From NCBI GenBank assembly GCA_021821225.1, contig JAKACR010000045.1, positions 1 through 14,307 on the forward strand: DNA of 14,307 nucleotides, written 5' to 3'. The notes below the pieces were generated by a model. That model did not search any database, had not been told where the DNA came from, and worked only from the letters and a program-made list of their open reading frames with translations. The first letter of the stretch is position 1; every line of letters begins with the position of its first letter. This document shows, one piece after another, positions 6,631-14,040 of the stretch. This DNA comes from Bacillota bacterium. GTDB taxonomy: Bacteria; Bacillota; Bacilli; Alicyclobacillales; SLC66. Both the position numbers and the translations under genes were made by a program.

Positions 6631-6662
6631 TGTTAATCATACTGTGATCAACAGGTGTTGAT
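6631..6662. promoter_or_regulatory. Overlapping palindromes, probable operator of the lacI-led operon
   Basis: Three half-sites resembling TGTTrATCA are packed here: TGTTAATCA (6631-6639, plus), TGATCAACA (6645-6653, minus orientation) and TGTTGAT (6656-6662, plus). The first two form a near-perfect 23-bp dyad. The last two form a perfect 7+2+7 palindrome, ATCAACA-GG-TGTTGAT (6647-6662). The cluster ends 9 bp before the -35 box. This is the expected place for autoregulation by the downstream LacI-type protein, but another regulator is possible. Confidence 0.5.
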
Positions 6663-6671
6663 GTCAGCGTA

Positions 6672-6700
6672 TTGACAAAATGAGGGTGAGGAAATAGACT
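6672..6700 (+). promoter_or_regulatory. SigA promoter of the lacI-epimerase-dehydrogenase operon
   Basis: TTGACA (6672-6677), a 17-bp spacer and TAGACT (6695-6700): the -35 is perfect and the -10 has four of six consensus bases. Transcription would start near 6707, leaving a leader of about 64 bases before the TTG start at 6771. Confidence 0.65.
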
Positions 6701-6770
6701 CGATCTGTTCAGTAAAATCAAGCAAGAGAATCAGTCAATCGCGATGGCCGGTGTGATCGGAGGCACTGCG

Positions 6771-7793
6771 TTGGTTACGCTCAAAGATATTGCGCAAATG
6801 GCGCAGGTTTCTACAACCACGGTATCTCGTGTATTGAGCGATGATCCCCTGCTCTCCATTTCGGAGGACACGAGGAAGCGGATTCTCGCTGCAGCAAAAG
6901 CTGTGAATTATCGGGTGAAATCTTCAAAAAATAGGGGGGTGGGGAGAAGAGGACTGCGCAACATCGGCATCCTGGCGCGCGGGAATGAGCAGATGGAACA
7001 GGAGGACCCGTATTTTCTTTCGATTCGGCGCGGCGTGGAAGCGGAGTGTGCAGCGCTCCGGATACGGAATGCAAGTGTTGTCCGCGAGGTGGATTCCGTA
7101 GCGTTGCCGACACTGTTTGGCGATATGGACGGCGTGGTTGTCATCGGCGACAATCCCCAGGCGCTTGATTTTCTGAAAGACAGCGGGGTCCGGGTGGTGT
7201 GTGTGGACCGGCAACAGTCCCACATTGGCGAATTTGATACGGTGACGGTTGATTTCCGGCAGGCCACCCTGGATGTACTGAACCATCTGATGGCTCTGGG
7301 CCACGATCCGATAGGATATATGGGAGGGGGTGGGGCGGACCCGCGGCTGGACATGTTTGTGGAAGCGTTGCAAAAGAGCGGCCGCCACCATTCTTCCCAC
7401 GTCCATATCGGTGCGTGGTCGACCGGTGGGGGATATGCCCTAGCCAAGCAATGCGCGGTGTCCGGCAGTATGGCGAGGGCGTATTTCATTGCCAGCGACC
7501 CCATGGCGATCGGAGCCATGAGAGCGTTTACGGAAGCGGGACTTCGCATACCGGAAGATGTGGCGATCGTCGCCTTCGACGACATTGAAGTGGCCGCCTA
7601 TCTCAATCCGGCGTTGACGACGGTCCATGTGCCAACCGAGATCATGGGGCGCGCGGCCGTACACCTGTTGGTGGACGGATTGGGAATCGGCGGTCTGCCG
7701 GTTCAGGTCACGCTTCCCACGGAACTCATGATCAGGGAGACGTGCGGCGGTTCAAGGGGACAGGCGATTAAGACAAGGAGAGATGGCCCATGA
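6771..7793 (+). CDS. LacI/GalR-family transcriptional regulator
   Basis: This encodes 340 residues. The start is TTG, 7 bases after GGAGG. An in-frame ATG at 6744 has no ribosome binding site and would add a 9-residue extension not usual in the family. Residues 3-22 (TLKDIAQMAQVSTTTVSRVL) are the helix-turn-helix. The hinge region SISEDTRKRILAAAKAVNYRVKSSK follows, then a periplasmic-binding-protein-like sensor domain (about 64-330). That domain contains NIGILARG, GVVVIG, VVCVDRQ, VTVDFRQATLDVLNHL, YFIASDPMAIGAMRAFTEAG and VAIVAFDDIEVAAYLNPALTTVHVPTE. Such proteins bind DNA as dimers and release it, or bind it, in response to a small sugar or related ligand. It overlaps the next gene by 4 bp (ATGA), so it is coupled to the enzymes it probably controls. 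The ligand is unknown. Confidence 0.93.
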   Translation: MVTLKDIAQMAQVSTTTVSRVLSDDPLLSISEDTRKRILAAAKAVNYRVKSSKNRGVGRRGLRNIGILARGNEQMEQEDPYFLSIRRGVEAECAALRIRNASVVREVDSVALPTLFGDMDGVVVIGDNPQALDFLKDSGVRVVCVDRQQSHIGEFDTVTVDFRQATLDVLNHLMALGHDPIGYMGGGGADPRLDMFVEALQKSGRHHSSHVHIGAWSTGGGYALAKQCAVSGSMARAYFIASDPMAIGAMRAFTEAGLRIPEDVAIVAFDDIEVAAYLNPALTTVHVPTEIMGRAAVHLLVDGLGIGGLPVQVTLPTELMIRETCGGSRGQAIKTRRDGP

Positions 7794-8581
7794 AACTTGC
7801 GGCGCAGGAAAATCTCGTGCCGGGCGGCACATTTGAGGAGAAGGTGCGGGTTTTAAAGGAATTGGGGTATGAAGGCGTGGAGTTGCGCGGCGATCAGTTG
7901 TCGCAACGGGTCGTGGAGATTCGGGATGCTCTGAGAAAGGTGGGTCTGGAAGCGGCGTGTGTCTGCGGCGGGTACAACTTTGGCCTGCTCGCGGCCGACA
8001 GGAGGGAACGGGAGGAGTCGATGCGGCAGCTTCGGGATTTACTCTCTGCCGCGGGCGAGGTGGGGGCGCAGGGCGTGATCGTGGTGCCGATTTTCGGGCC
8101 GCCCAAGCTGCCCGACCTGGCGCCGTGGAAGAGCGCCAGGGAAATGGAGGATGAACTGCTGGCGGCAGAGTTGAGTGAGTTGGCCGAGCATGCCGCGTCG
8201 TGCGGGGCAGAGTTGATCCTCGAACCGCTCAACCGCTATGAGACGCACTATCTGAACCGGGTGGATCAGGCGATGGCCATCTGCGAAAGGATCAATTCTC
8301 CGCATATGACGATCCTGGCGGATGTCTTCCATATGAATATCGAGGAGGCCGACCTGCCTTCCGCTTTGCGCGCCGGCGCGTCCCGCTTGGGGTACGTCCA
8401 TTTGGCGGATTCCAACCGTCTTGTTCCGGGGCTCGGACATACGGATTTCCGCTCCCTGTTCACGACGTTGCAAGGGCTGGGCTACCGGGGATGGATGTCG
8501 CTGGAGTGCGGTGTGCCCGACGGGATTCATTCTTTGCGTGAGACGCTCGACTTTTTAAGGAAGCAAATTCAGGCGCACTGA
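7790..8581 (+). CDS. Sugar epimerase/isomerase-like TIM-barrel protein
   Basis: This encodes 263 residues of the xylose-isomerase-like TIM-barrel (AP endonuclease family 2) superfamily. The four metal ligands of the ketose 3-epimerase and hydroxypyruvate isomerase type are in place: E145 (LILEPLNRYETHYLN), D178 (TILADVFHMNIEE), H204 (GYVHLADSNRLVPGLGHTDF) and E239 (WMSLECG). The HLADSNR...PGxGHxDF block is typical of sugar epimerases acting on free or phosphorylated ketoses. Start and context: ATG overlapping the stop of the LacI-type gene, with GGAG a few bases upstream. Together with the next gene it suggests stepwise oxidation and isomerisation of a polyol or sugar acid (inositol-like route), but no substrate can be assigned from sequence alone. 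Confidence 0.85.
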   Translation: MKLAAQENLVPGGTFEEKVRVLKELGYEGVELRGDQLSQRVVEIRDALRKVGLEAACVCGGYNFGLLAADRREREESMRQLRDLLSAAGEVGAQGVIVVPIFGPPKLPDLAPWKSAREMEDELLAAELSELAEHAASCGAELILEPLNRYETHYLNRVDQAMAICERINSPHMTILADVFHMNIEEADLPSALRAGASRLGYVHLADSNRLVPGLGHTDFRSLFTTLQGLGYRGWMSLECGVPDGIHSLRETLDFLRKQIQAH

Positions 8582-8608
8582 GCAGGCGTACAGAATGGGG
8601 GAATGAAG

Positions 8609-9565
8609 ATGAACATCGCATTCATCGGAGTGGGTGGCATCGCGGGCGCGCATATGAGAAATCTGGCAAGAATCGAGGGCGTGCGGGTGTCGGCGGTCTA
8701 CGATGTGCTCCGCGACCGGGCGGAACAGGCGGGTCGGCAATACGACGCAACCGTGGCCGAATCTGTGGAAGCACTGTTGGAGACCAGGCCGGATGCGGTC
8801 TACGTCTGCGTGCCGCCATTTGCCCACGGGGCCGTGGAGTTGGCGGTGCTGGAACGAGGGATTCCGCTGTTCGTCGAGAAACCGCTTGCAGTCGACCTGG
8901 AACCTGCGCAGGCCATTCTTGGCGCCGTCCAAAGCAAGGGATTGCTGACGGCGGTCGGTTATCATTGGCGCTATTCCGAGGCGGTCGATGCCGCCAAGGC
9001 GGCGTTGGCCACGCGCAGGGCGGGCATGGTGATGGGGTACTGGATGGGAACGATGCCCGAAGTGTCCTGGTGGAGAAAGATGGATCAATCCGGCGGGCAA
9101 ATGGTCGAGCAGACCACGCACATTGTCGATCTGGCGCGCTATCTGGTGGGCGAAATCGCGGAAGTGCACGCTTGCTACGGAAATCGGGGCATTGCGGACT
9201 TCTATGAGGGTGTCACGGTTCCCGATGTGGGCTCTCTCAACCTGAGGTTTGCCGACGGTGCGGTCGGCACGGTGATGACGACCTGCCTGCTGGATCGCAA
9301 CCACGCGGTCGGACTGGACATCGTGACGCGGGATCTCACGCTGGAGATCCGTGGCGACGCGCTGACCGAGCGCGGGAGGACGGAGACGCGCACGCGCCGC
9401 AATGGGACCGATCCGTACTTTGTCGAGGATCAGGCGTTTGTGGCGGCGGTGCGGACAGGCGATCCCCGGCTGGTCCGTTCGACCTACCAGGATGCGTATG
9501 AGACGCACCGGGTGACTGTGGCCGCCAACCAATCGGCGCAGTCCGGCCAACCGGTGCGCCTGTAG
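8609..9565 (+). CDS. Gfo/Idh/MocA-family NAD(P)-dependent oxidoreductase
   Basis: This encodes 318 residues. Two ATGs are possible (8603 and 8609). GGGGG ends 1 base before the first but 7 before the second, so 8609 is chosen. The N-terminal Rossmann domain has NIAFIGVGGIAG (residues 2-13), DAVYVCVPPFAH and the family signature FVEKPLA (EKP at 90-92), which places the catalytic-site lysine K91. The C-terminal half has YHWRYSEAV and GGQMVEQTTHIVDLARYL, with H171 and D174 in the expected active-site helix. Members oxidise or reduce sugars and polyols such as inositol or glucose. It follows the TIM-barrel gene by 27 bp and is the last gene of the operon. No transporter is present in the operon, so uptake must be encoded elsewhere. 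Confidence 0.92.
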   Translation: MNIAFIGVGGIAGAHMRNLARIEGVRVSAVYDVLRDRAEQAGRQYDATVAESVEALLETRPDAVYVCVPPFAHGAVELAVLERGIPLFVEKPLAVDLEPAQAILGAVQSKGLLTAVGYHWRYSEAVDAAKAALATRRAGMVMGYWMGTMPEVSWWRKMDQSGGQMVEQTTHIVDLARYLVGEIAEVHACYGNRGIADFYEGVTVPDVGSLNLRFADGAVGTVMTTCLLDRNHAVGLDIVTRDLTLEIRGDALTERGRTETRTRRNGTDPYFVEDQAFVAAVRTGDPRLVRSTYQDAYETHRVTVAANQSAQSGQPVRL

Positions 9566-9583
9566 GGATACGTCGCCATGCAT

Positions 9584-9628
9584 GCGCCGTGACGCCGAAG
9601 AGCGGCGGGTGTCACGGCGTCACGGCGC
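9584..9628. terminator. GC-rich hairpin between convergent operons
   Basis: GCGCCGTGACGCCG (9584-9597) pairs perfectly with CGGCGTCACGGCGC (9615-9628), a 14-bp stem with a 17-base loop. A second CACGGCG copy just before the 3' arm allows an alternative, shorter pairing. No T run follows on either strand. It lies 19 bp after one stop and 18 bp before the other, so a bidirectional end of transcription is the likely role. Confidence 0.55.
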
Positions 9629-9646
9629 GGTCCGAAGACTGGGGGC

Positions 9647-10171
9647 TCACGGCGCAGTGCCGGCAGTTTCGCCGAGGTGCCGTTCGTATGCGTGGCGCAA
9701 TGTCCGATGGCGATGCACGATGAACCACACGGGACTCTGCGCGGCGGTCGTCCGCGGTCCCGCACCCGGCGATGCGGTCCAGGCGTTGACCGCGAAGGCC
9801 GAGGTGATGAAGATGAAGCTGAGCCCCGCCAAGGACAGGTGCAGCACGAGCGACTGGAGCTTCAGATGGCGCCTGCGCGCGTCGTATCGCAGATAAAAGT
9901 ACAGTCCGAGCGCATAGGTGAAGAGCAGCAGCAACAGGCCCGCGACGAGCAGGGCGGCGGCCCAGGGAGAAGCGGCAGTACGGGCGGGCCGGAAGAACAG
10001 CGCCTGAACCGCCGCCAGGCAAAGGAGAGCCGTGGTGATGGACGCCAGGATGACGTGCAGGCTGACGATGCGCAACGGATACCGGATCCTCACGCGGAAG
10101 GTGAAGCCAAAAAACAGCAGGGCGCCGAGCAGCGACGTCAGGCACAGGCTGATGTAGGACAGATTGATCAT
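9647..10171 (-). CDS. Four-helix integral membrane protein of unknown function
   Basis: This encodes 174 residues. Four hydrophobic helices are visible at about 5-25, 36-58, 70-95 and 106-130, followed by a hydrophilic, His- and Arg-rich tail (150-170, with VHRHRTLRHAYERH). Histidines H39 (start of helix 2, SLHVILAS) and H111 (helix 4, VLHLSLAG) lie within the membrane segments, which would permit haem binding as in small cytochrome-b-like proteins. This is speculation from two residues. The ATG lies 4 bp past the namA stop, so it is probably co-transcribed. The reading frame is open further upstream, inside namA, but this start is the first that gives a sensible membrane topology. No family is recognised. 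Confidence 0.6.
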   Translation of the reverse strand: MINLSYISLCLTSLLGALLFFGFTFRVRIRYPLRIVSLHVILASITTALLCLAAVQALFFRPARTAASPWAAALLVAGLLLLLFTYALGLYFYLRYDARRRHLKLQSLVLHLSLAGLSFIFITSAFAVNAWTASPGAGPRTTAAQSPVWFIVHRHRTLRHAYERHLGETAGTAP

Positions 10172-10175
10172 CGGC

Positions 10176-11207
10176 TTATTGGGCGAATCCGCGTGTGTAT
10201 TGGGCGGGGACAGCGGGCGTCTCGCCAAGGGCGATGGCGGCGCGCAGCGCCCAGTACGGATCCCGCAGCAACCCGCGTCCGACGGCGACCAGGTCGGCAT
10301 CACCCGTGGCGACGACGAACTCCGCCAGCGCCGGATAGTCCAGCCGTCCGACGGCGGCCACAGGCATGCCCAGAGCCTGTCTGACGCCGCGCGCGAGCGG
10401 GACCTGGTACCCGGCGTGGGAACCGGGCCGTCCCGCGGCCCCGATCGGGCCTTCGCCCCCGGAACTCACATCGAAAGCGTCCACGCCCGCCTCATGGTAC
10501 CGGCGGCACAGGTGGACGGCGTGGTCCAGCCCGTATCCGCCCTCCACGTATTCCGTCGCGGAAATGCGCATCAGCAGGGGCATACCTTTAGGCAACGCGG
10601 TTCTGACCGCCGCGGCGACTTCGGATCCGAACTTGGCAAGATCGTCGCCGTACTCATCCGCGCGCCGGTTGGTGTGGCGCGACTGGAACTGGTGGATCAG
10701 ATAGCCGTGCGCTCCGTGCAATTCGACAAGGTCGACGCCAGCCGCTACGGCCCGCCCGGCCGCCGCGCGGAACTTGTCGACCATGCGCTTGATTTCATCA
10801 TGGGTGAGCGCGCGCGGCGTTTTTGACTTCCCGTCAAACGCCAGGGAAGACGGCGCGACAGGTTCATCGGCGTCCTGCGCCTTGCGCCCCGCGTGGCCGA
10901 TCTGGATGCCCACCTTGGCTCCGCGCTCATGGCATGCGTCGACGATGCGCGCGAAAGCGGGGATGTGCTCGTCCGACCAGATGCCCAGATCGAAATCACT
11001 GATGCGGCCGTCGGGCTCCACATCCGTCATTTCCATGATGATGAGACCCACTCCGCCGACGGCGCGACTGGTGTAGTGAACCAGGTGCCAGTCGTTCGGT
11101 TTGCCGTCTTTTGCGCTCACCGCGTACTGACACATGGGGGACATGACAATGCGATTTTTCAATTGTAGTTCTCGCAGGCGATAAGGTGAAAAAAGGTGCG
11201 CGTCCAT
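10176..11207 (-). CDS. namA: NADPH dehydrogenase of the YqjM class (old yellow enzyme)
   Basis: This encodes 343 residues. The start is an ATG 7 bases after AAGGAG, chosen over a longer frame beginning at 11285. The YqjM-type residues fall at the same numbers as in Bacillus YqjM: C26 and Y28 in SPMCQY, H164 and H167 with Y169 in ELHGAHGYLIHQF. The FMN-binding TIM barrel continues through GVGLIIMEMTDVEP, VGIQIGHAGRK, RISATEYVEGG and the phosphate loop VAVGRGLLRDPYWAL. The enzyme reduces activated C=C bonds and helps detoxify electrophiles with NADPH. The usual FLSP...RTDEYGG loop reads QFQSRHTNRRADEYGDD, a slight variant. It is the first gene of a two-gene operon with the membrane protein. Confidence 0.93.
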   Translation of the reverse strand: MDAHLFSPYRLRELQLKNRIVMSPMCQYAVSAKDGKPNDWHLVHYTSRAVGGVGLIIMEMTDVEPDGRISDFDLGIWSDEHIPAFARIVDACHERGAKVGIQIGHAGRKAQDADEPVAPSSLAFDGKSKTPRALTHDEIKRMVDKFRAAAGRAVAAGVDLVELHGAHGYLIHQFQSRHTNRRADEYGDDLAKFGSEVAAAVRTALPKGMPLLMRISATEYVEGGYGLDHAVHLCRRYHEAGVDAFDVSSGGEGPIGAAGRPGSHAGYQVPLARGVRQALGMPVAAVGRLDYPALAEFVVATGDADLVAVGRGLLRDPYWALRAAIALGETPAVPAQYTRGFAQ

Positions 11208-11299
11208 GTCAGGACTCCTTGCAAAATAGAATGAGAACCGATTGTGTACTTGGGAGACATGAGATAAACGAAATTGGATGGTCACTGGCCCCGCCGCTC

Positions 11300-11305
11300 A
11301 TTATA
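11300..11305 (-). promoter_or_regulatory. Perfect -10 hexamer upstream of namA
   Basis: On the minus strand TATAAT (11305-11300) would start transcription near 11293, giving a leader of about 85 bases to the ATG at 11207. No recognisable -35 is present at 16-18 bp, and the hairpin behind kdpD overlaps that position. Low to moderate support. Confidence 0.3.
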
Positions 11306-11323
11306 GCGCACAAAGGGGTTTGC

Positions 11324-11358
11324 CGGGAGGCGTCCGCGTCATCAGTGAGCGCCTCCCG
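11324..11358 (-). terminator. Hairpin after the kdpD-like gene
   Basis: CGGGAGGCG (11324-11332) pairs with CGCCTCCCG (11350-11358), a 9-bp stem with a 17-base loop, 5 bp beyond the minus-strand stop at 11364. A short T-containing stretch follows on the minus strand but there is no clean T run. Likely a transcript end for the kdpD-like gene. Confidence 0.5.
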
Positions 11359-11363
11359 CGTCG

Positions 11364-13727
11364 TCAGCGGGCGCCTTCCACGCCGTTGCCGGAATTCGGG
11401 TCCGCGATGACCAGCACGTCAAGATGACGGGTGGCGCGTAAAAAGTTGGTCAGCACGTGACCGCCGTGCATCAGTTCGCCGGGGGAGCGGGTGGAGTGGG
11501 CGAGCACCACCTGCGTGACCCGCCTGCGTTCCAATTCTTCCACAAGAACGCGAAAGACGTCACGACGGCTCGTGGCGTGAAGGTGTTCGAAGGTGCCGCC
11601 GAGCCGCTCCGTCAATTGGCGAAGTTTAGAAACCCGTTCCACCTCCTGCTCGGTCAGCTTCGGGTGATCCTGCACGTAGCCGACGTACATCTTCGCTTTG
11701 AGGCGATGCGCTGTGCGAAATCCCCGGCGGATCAGGCGTTCCGCCTTCGGTTTGAGATTGGCGCACACGTAGATCACCTCAATGCGCCGCCACGGCCCAC
11801 GCAGCGCACTGCGCTCGTCCCAGGCCTCCAGCCGGTCGTCCACATTGTCTGCCACCTCGCGCAGGGCGAGTTCTCTCAGGGCGATCAGGTTGCCTTCGCG
11901 GAAAAAATTGTCCAGCGCCTGCTCGATCTTTTCCTGAGCGTAGATCTTGCCTTCGCGCATGCGCTGGCGCAGCGTCTCGGGAGGCACGTCGATCAGCAGC
12001 ACTTCGTCCGCCATGCGCAGCACGTAGTCGGGAACCGTTTCCCGGACGATGATGCCGGTGATCTGCAGGATGGCGTCGTTCAGGCTCTCAAGGTGCTGCA
12101 CGTTGACGGTGGAAATGACCGAAATGCCCGCTTCGAGCAGTTCGAGGATGTCCTCATAGCGTTTGGCGTGGCGCGAACCGGGCACATTGGTGTGCGCCAG
12201 CTCGTCCACAAGCACCACCTCGGGATTGCGCGCGATGACGGCGTCCACGTCGAGTTCTTCAAAAACGGCCCCGCGAAAAGACATCTTCTGCCGGGGAATC
12301 ATCTCAAGCGGACCGATCTGGTTGAGCGTGCCCCTGCGGTTGTGCGTTTCGATCAGGCCTGCGGCGACATCCACACCCTGCTTGTGCAATTCGTGCGCTT
12401 CGCGCAGCATCGTGTACGTCTTGCCGACGCCAGGCGCGGCGCCGATGTAAATCTTGAATCGGCCGCGCTTCATTTTGGAAATCGTGCGTTCCACTTCCGA
12501 ACTCGACAGGCGATGGAACGGGTTGTTGGCCATCGAACGCTGGAAACGCTGATGCCGTGTGGGCAGTACGCGCTGGCCTTCCGGCGTACGCCTGTCGGCG
12601 GTGATCATGAAGTCGAATTCTTTGCCGTTCTTGAAGAGTTCATTGATGATTGACCCGCGCAGCAGTTCCTGCCAGCGGCTGCGCGCCGACTGCCCGATGA
12701 CAATGCGCGTGATGTTGTGTTCCCGCGCATAGCGCAGGATTTCTTTTGCCACCGAGGATTGCTCCGACAACTGAATCTCCGCGAACTCGGCGTCCATCTT
12801 TTTGATCAGTTTGACGATCGCGGTCTTGAACGCGGACTGTTCCAGACTGAGCGGCCTGGGGGCGATGACGGTCAGCACATGCAGTTCTCCGTTCAGCCGC
12901 TTGGCCACCTGCTGTCCACGCCGCACGAGCAACGAGCCACTGGAATCGTACTGGAATCCCACGAGGATCTTTTCCGTCGCGGCCGACGGGCCATCCATGC
13001 CGTGCTGTCTGCGGTAGATCTCCAGTTCGTCGTTCACTTCTTCCGCGAGCAGGCGCAACGTCAGTTCGCGCAGGATGGCGAGATTCTCGTGGTTGAAGTG
13101 TCCCTCTTGGGACGTTCCGCCGTTTTGCAGTCCGACGCCGCCGTTTTCAAGCCGCTGCACGATCACCTCCGGCGTGACGTCCACGAGCTTCACTTCGTCA
13201 GCGCGCGCAAGGACCTCCAGCGGCACCGTATGCGTGGAGGTGATCCCTGTCAGTTTTCGCACCTCGTCGCGCAATTCCTCCAGATCGTATACATTGAGCG
13301 TCGTCACGACGCTGATCCCGCGCGCGAGCAGGATGCTGACCTCCTCGATGCGGGTCGCGCGCTTTGCGCCGGGCTGGTTGACATGGGCGAGATCGTCCAC
13401 CAGAAGCACTTCCGGATTGCGTTTGATGATGGCTTCAAGATCAAGGTCTTCCTGGGCGATGTAGTCAGGCGTCACCCAGGAGATCGACGGGATTACGTCA
13501 AATTGGCATACGAACGCGCTGTTGTCGCCATGCAGGCTGCGTTCGATGCCGGACACTGCGACATCCACCCCGTCGGAGCACAGTTCAAGTCCGTCGCGCA
13601 GCATGTGGTAAGTTTTGCCTGTTCCCGTGCTGGCGCCGAGGTAGATCTTCAGTCGGCCGCGCTGCAGGGCCGCGATGTCGCGCAGAATCTCCTCCGGGGT
13701 CTTGCGGCGAAATGTATCCGTGCTCAC
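11364..13727 (-). CDS. kdpD: Doubled KdpD input-domain protein without kinase (two KdpD-USP modules)
   Basis: This encodes 787 residues from a GTG start after GGGTGA, with a promoter 38 bp upstream. Module 1: KdpD domain about 10-235 (P-loop GASTGTGKT 31-39; VDDLAHVNQPGAKRATR from 110; TTLNVYDLEEL) and USP domain about 252-378, ending in the conserved RSRWQELLRGS (349-359). Module 2: KdpD domain about 413-635 (P-loop GAAPGVGKT 429-437; VDELAHTNVPGSRHAKR from 507; TVNVQHLESLND) and a USP domain about 648-777 that lacks the RSRWxELLRGS block. Intact KdpD continues with four membrane helices, a GAF-like region and a histidine kinase; none are present. In KdpD these input domains sense nucleotides and, in Gram-positives, cyclic di-AMP. 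I recall A. acidocaldarius having a short KdpD-like gene (kdpN) in its kdp operon, from memory. Divergent kdpF at the right edge supports a K+ role. Confidence 0.88.
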   Translation of the reverse strand: MSTDTFRRKTPEEILRDIAALQRGRLKIYLGASTGTGKTYHMLRDGLELCSDGVDVAVSGIERSLHGDNSAFVCQFDVIPSISWVTPDYIAQEDLDLEAIIKRNPEVLLVDDLAHVNQPGAKRATRIEEVSILLARGISVVTTLNVYDLEELRDEVRKLTGITSTHTVPLEVLARADEVKLVDVTPEVIVQRLENGGVGLQNGGTSQEGHFNHENLAILRELTLRLLAEEVNDELEIYRRQHGMDGPSAATEKILVGFQYDSSGSLLVRRGQQVAKRLNGELHVLTVIAPRPLSLEQSAFKTAIVKLIKKMDAEFAEIQLSEQSSVAKEILRYAREHNITRIVIGQSARSRWQELLRGSIINELFKNGKEFDFMITADRRTPEGQRVLPTRHQRFQRSMANNPFHRLSSSEVERTISKMKRGRFKIYIGAAPGVGKTYTMLREAHELHKQGVDVAAGLIETHNRRGTLNQIGPLEMIPRQKMSFRGAVFEELDVDAVIARNPEVVLVDELAHTNVPGSRHAKRYEDILELLEAGISVISTVNVQHLESLNDAILQITGIIVRETVPDYVLRMADEVLLIDVPPETLRQRMREGKIYAQEKIEQALDNFFREGNLIALRELALREVADNVDDRLEAWDERSALRGPWRRIEVIYVCANLKPKAERLIRRGFRTAHRLKAKMYVGYVQDHPKLTEQEVERVSKLRQLTERLGGTFEHLHATSRRDVFRVLVEELERRRVTQVVLAHSTRSPGELMHGGHVLTNFLRATRHLDVLVIADPNSGNGVEGAR

Positions 13728-13765
13728 ATGGAGTCACCCGTTCCGTCTGGAGTGTGCATTTCAAT

Positions 13766-13794
13766 ATTATATCTGCCCGCGCGGTTCCTGCACA
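13766..13794 (-). promoter_or_regulatory. SigA promoter of the doubled kdpD-like gene
   Basis: On the minus strand TGTGCA (13794-13789, four of six -35 bases), 17 bp, then a perfect TATAAT (13771-13766). Transcription would start near 13759, about 32 bases before the GTG. So the gene has its own promoter, independent of the kdpFABC side. Confidence 0.6.
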
Positions 13795-13804
13795 GTACGT
13801 GCAA

Positions 13805-13826
13805 GGGGACTTTATCACACGTCCCC
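13805..13826. promoter_or_regulatory. Dyad symmetry just upstream of the kdpD-like promoter
   Basis: GGGGAC (13805-13810), 10 bases, GTCCCC (13821-13826) form a perfect 6+6 inverted repeat, 11 bp upstream of the -35. Size and place suit an operator for a regulator. No identity is proposed. Confidence 0.25.
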
Positions 13827-13978
13827 AAGGAGCGGCAGCCCGCGGAGTTGCATTTCACAGAACAGAAGTGTAATCTTTGCCACATGATTACGGGATCCGG
13901 CGAAGGGGAGAGCGAAACGCTTGCGGCGCAGCGCGATCAATAGACTCGGATCAGGCATTTCCAGACGGATTGCGCGCA

Positions 13979-14020
13979 GGCCGCCGACAGGGAGTCGATC
14001 CATTCGGCGGCCTTAATTTT
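13979..14020 (+). terminator. Terminator-like hairpin in the kdp leader (possible attenuator)
   Basis: GGCCGCCGA (13979-13987) pairs perfectly with TCGGCGGCC (14004-14012), a 9-bp stem with a 16-base loop, directly followed by TTAATTTT. This is a good factor-independent terminator in the plus direction, yet there is no plus-strand gene behind it, only kdp ahead. Upstream, GACTC and GGATC (13943-13952) are complementary to GAGTC and GATCC inside the loop (13992-14001), so an alternative structure is possible. It may be an attenuator of kdp. No known riboswitch fold was recognised. The 13728-14114 gap otherwise holds only the listed promoter and dyads. Confidence 0.5.
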
Positions 14021-14040
14021 GCGGTGTTTCGGACATAATA

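Noticed and set aside
11221..11250. Fur-box-like AGAATGAGAACCGATTGT upstream of namA
   Set aside because: The symmetry is too poor for a Fur or PerR box.
11457..12653. Long plus-strand frame of 398 codons antisense to the kdpD-like gene
   Set aside because: High-GC shadow of the KdpD modules. Composition rich in His, Val and Arg, with no family pattern.
12717..13943. Second long plus-strand frame of 408 codons across the kdpD-like gene
   Set aside because: Same shadow effect from module 1; it continues into the leader by chance.
13860..13980. ydaO-type c-di-AMP riboswitch in the kdp leader
   Set aside because: None of the conserved ydaO blocks could be found; only general stems such as GTAATC/GATTAC are present.
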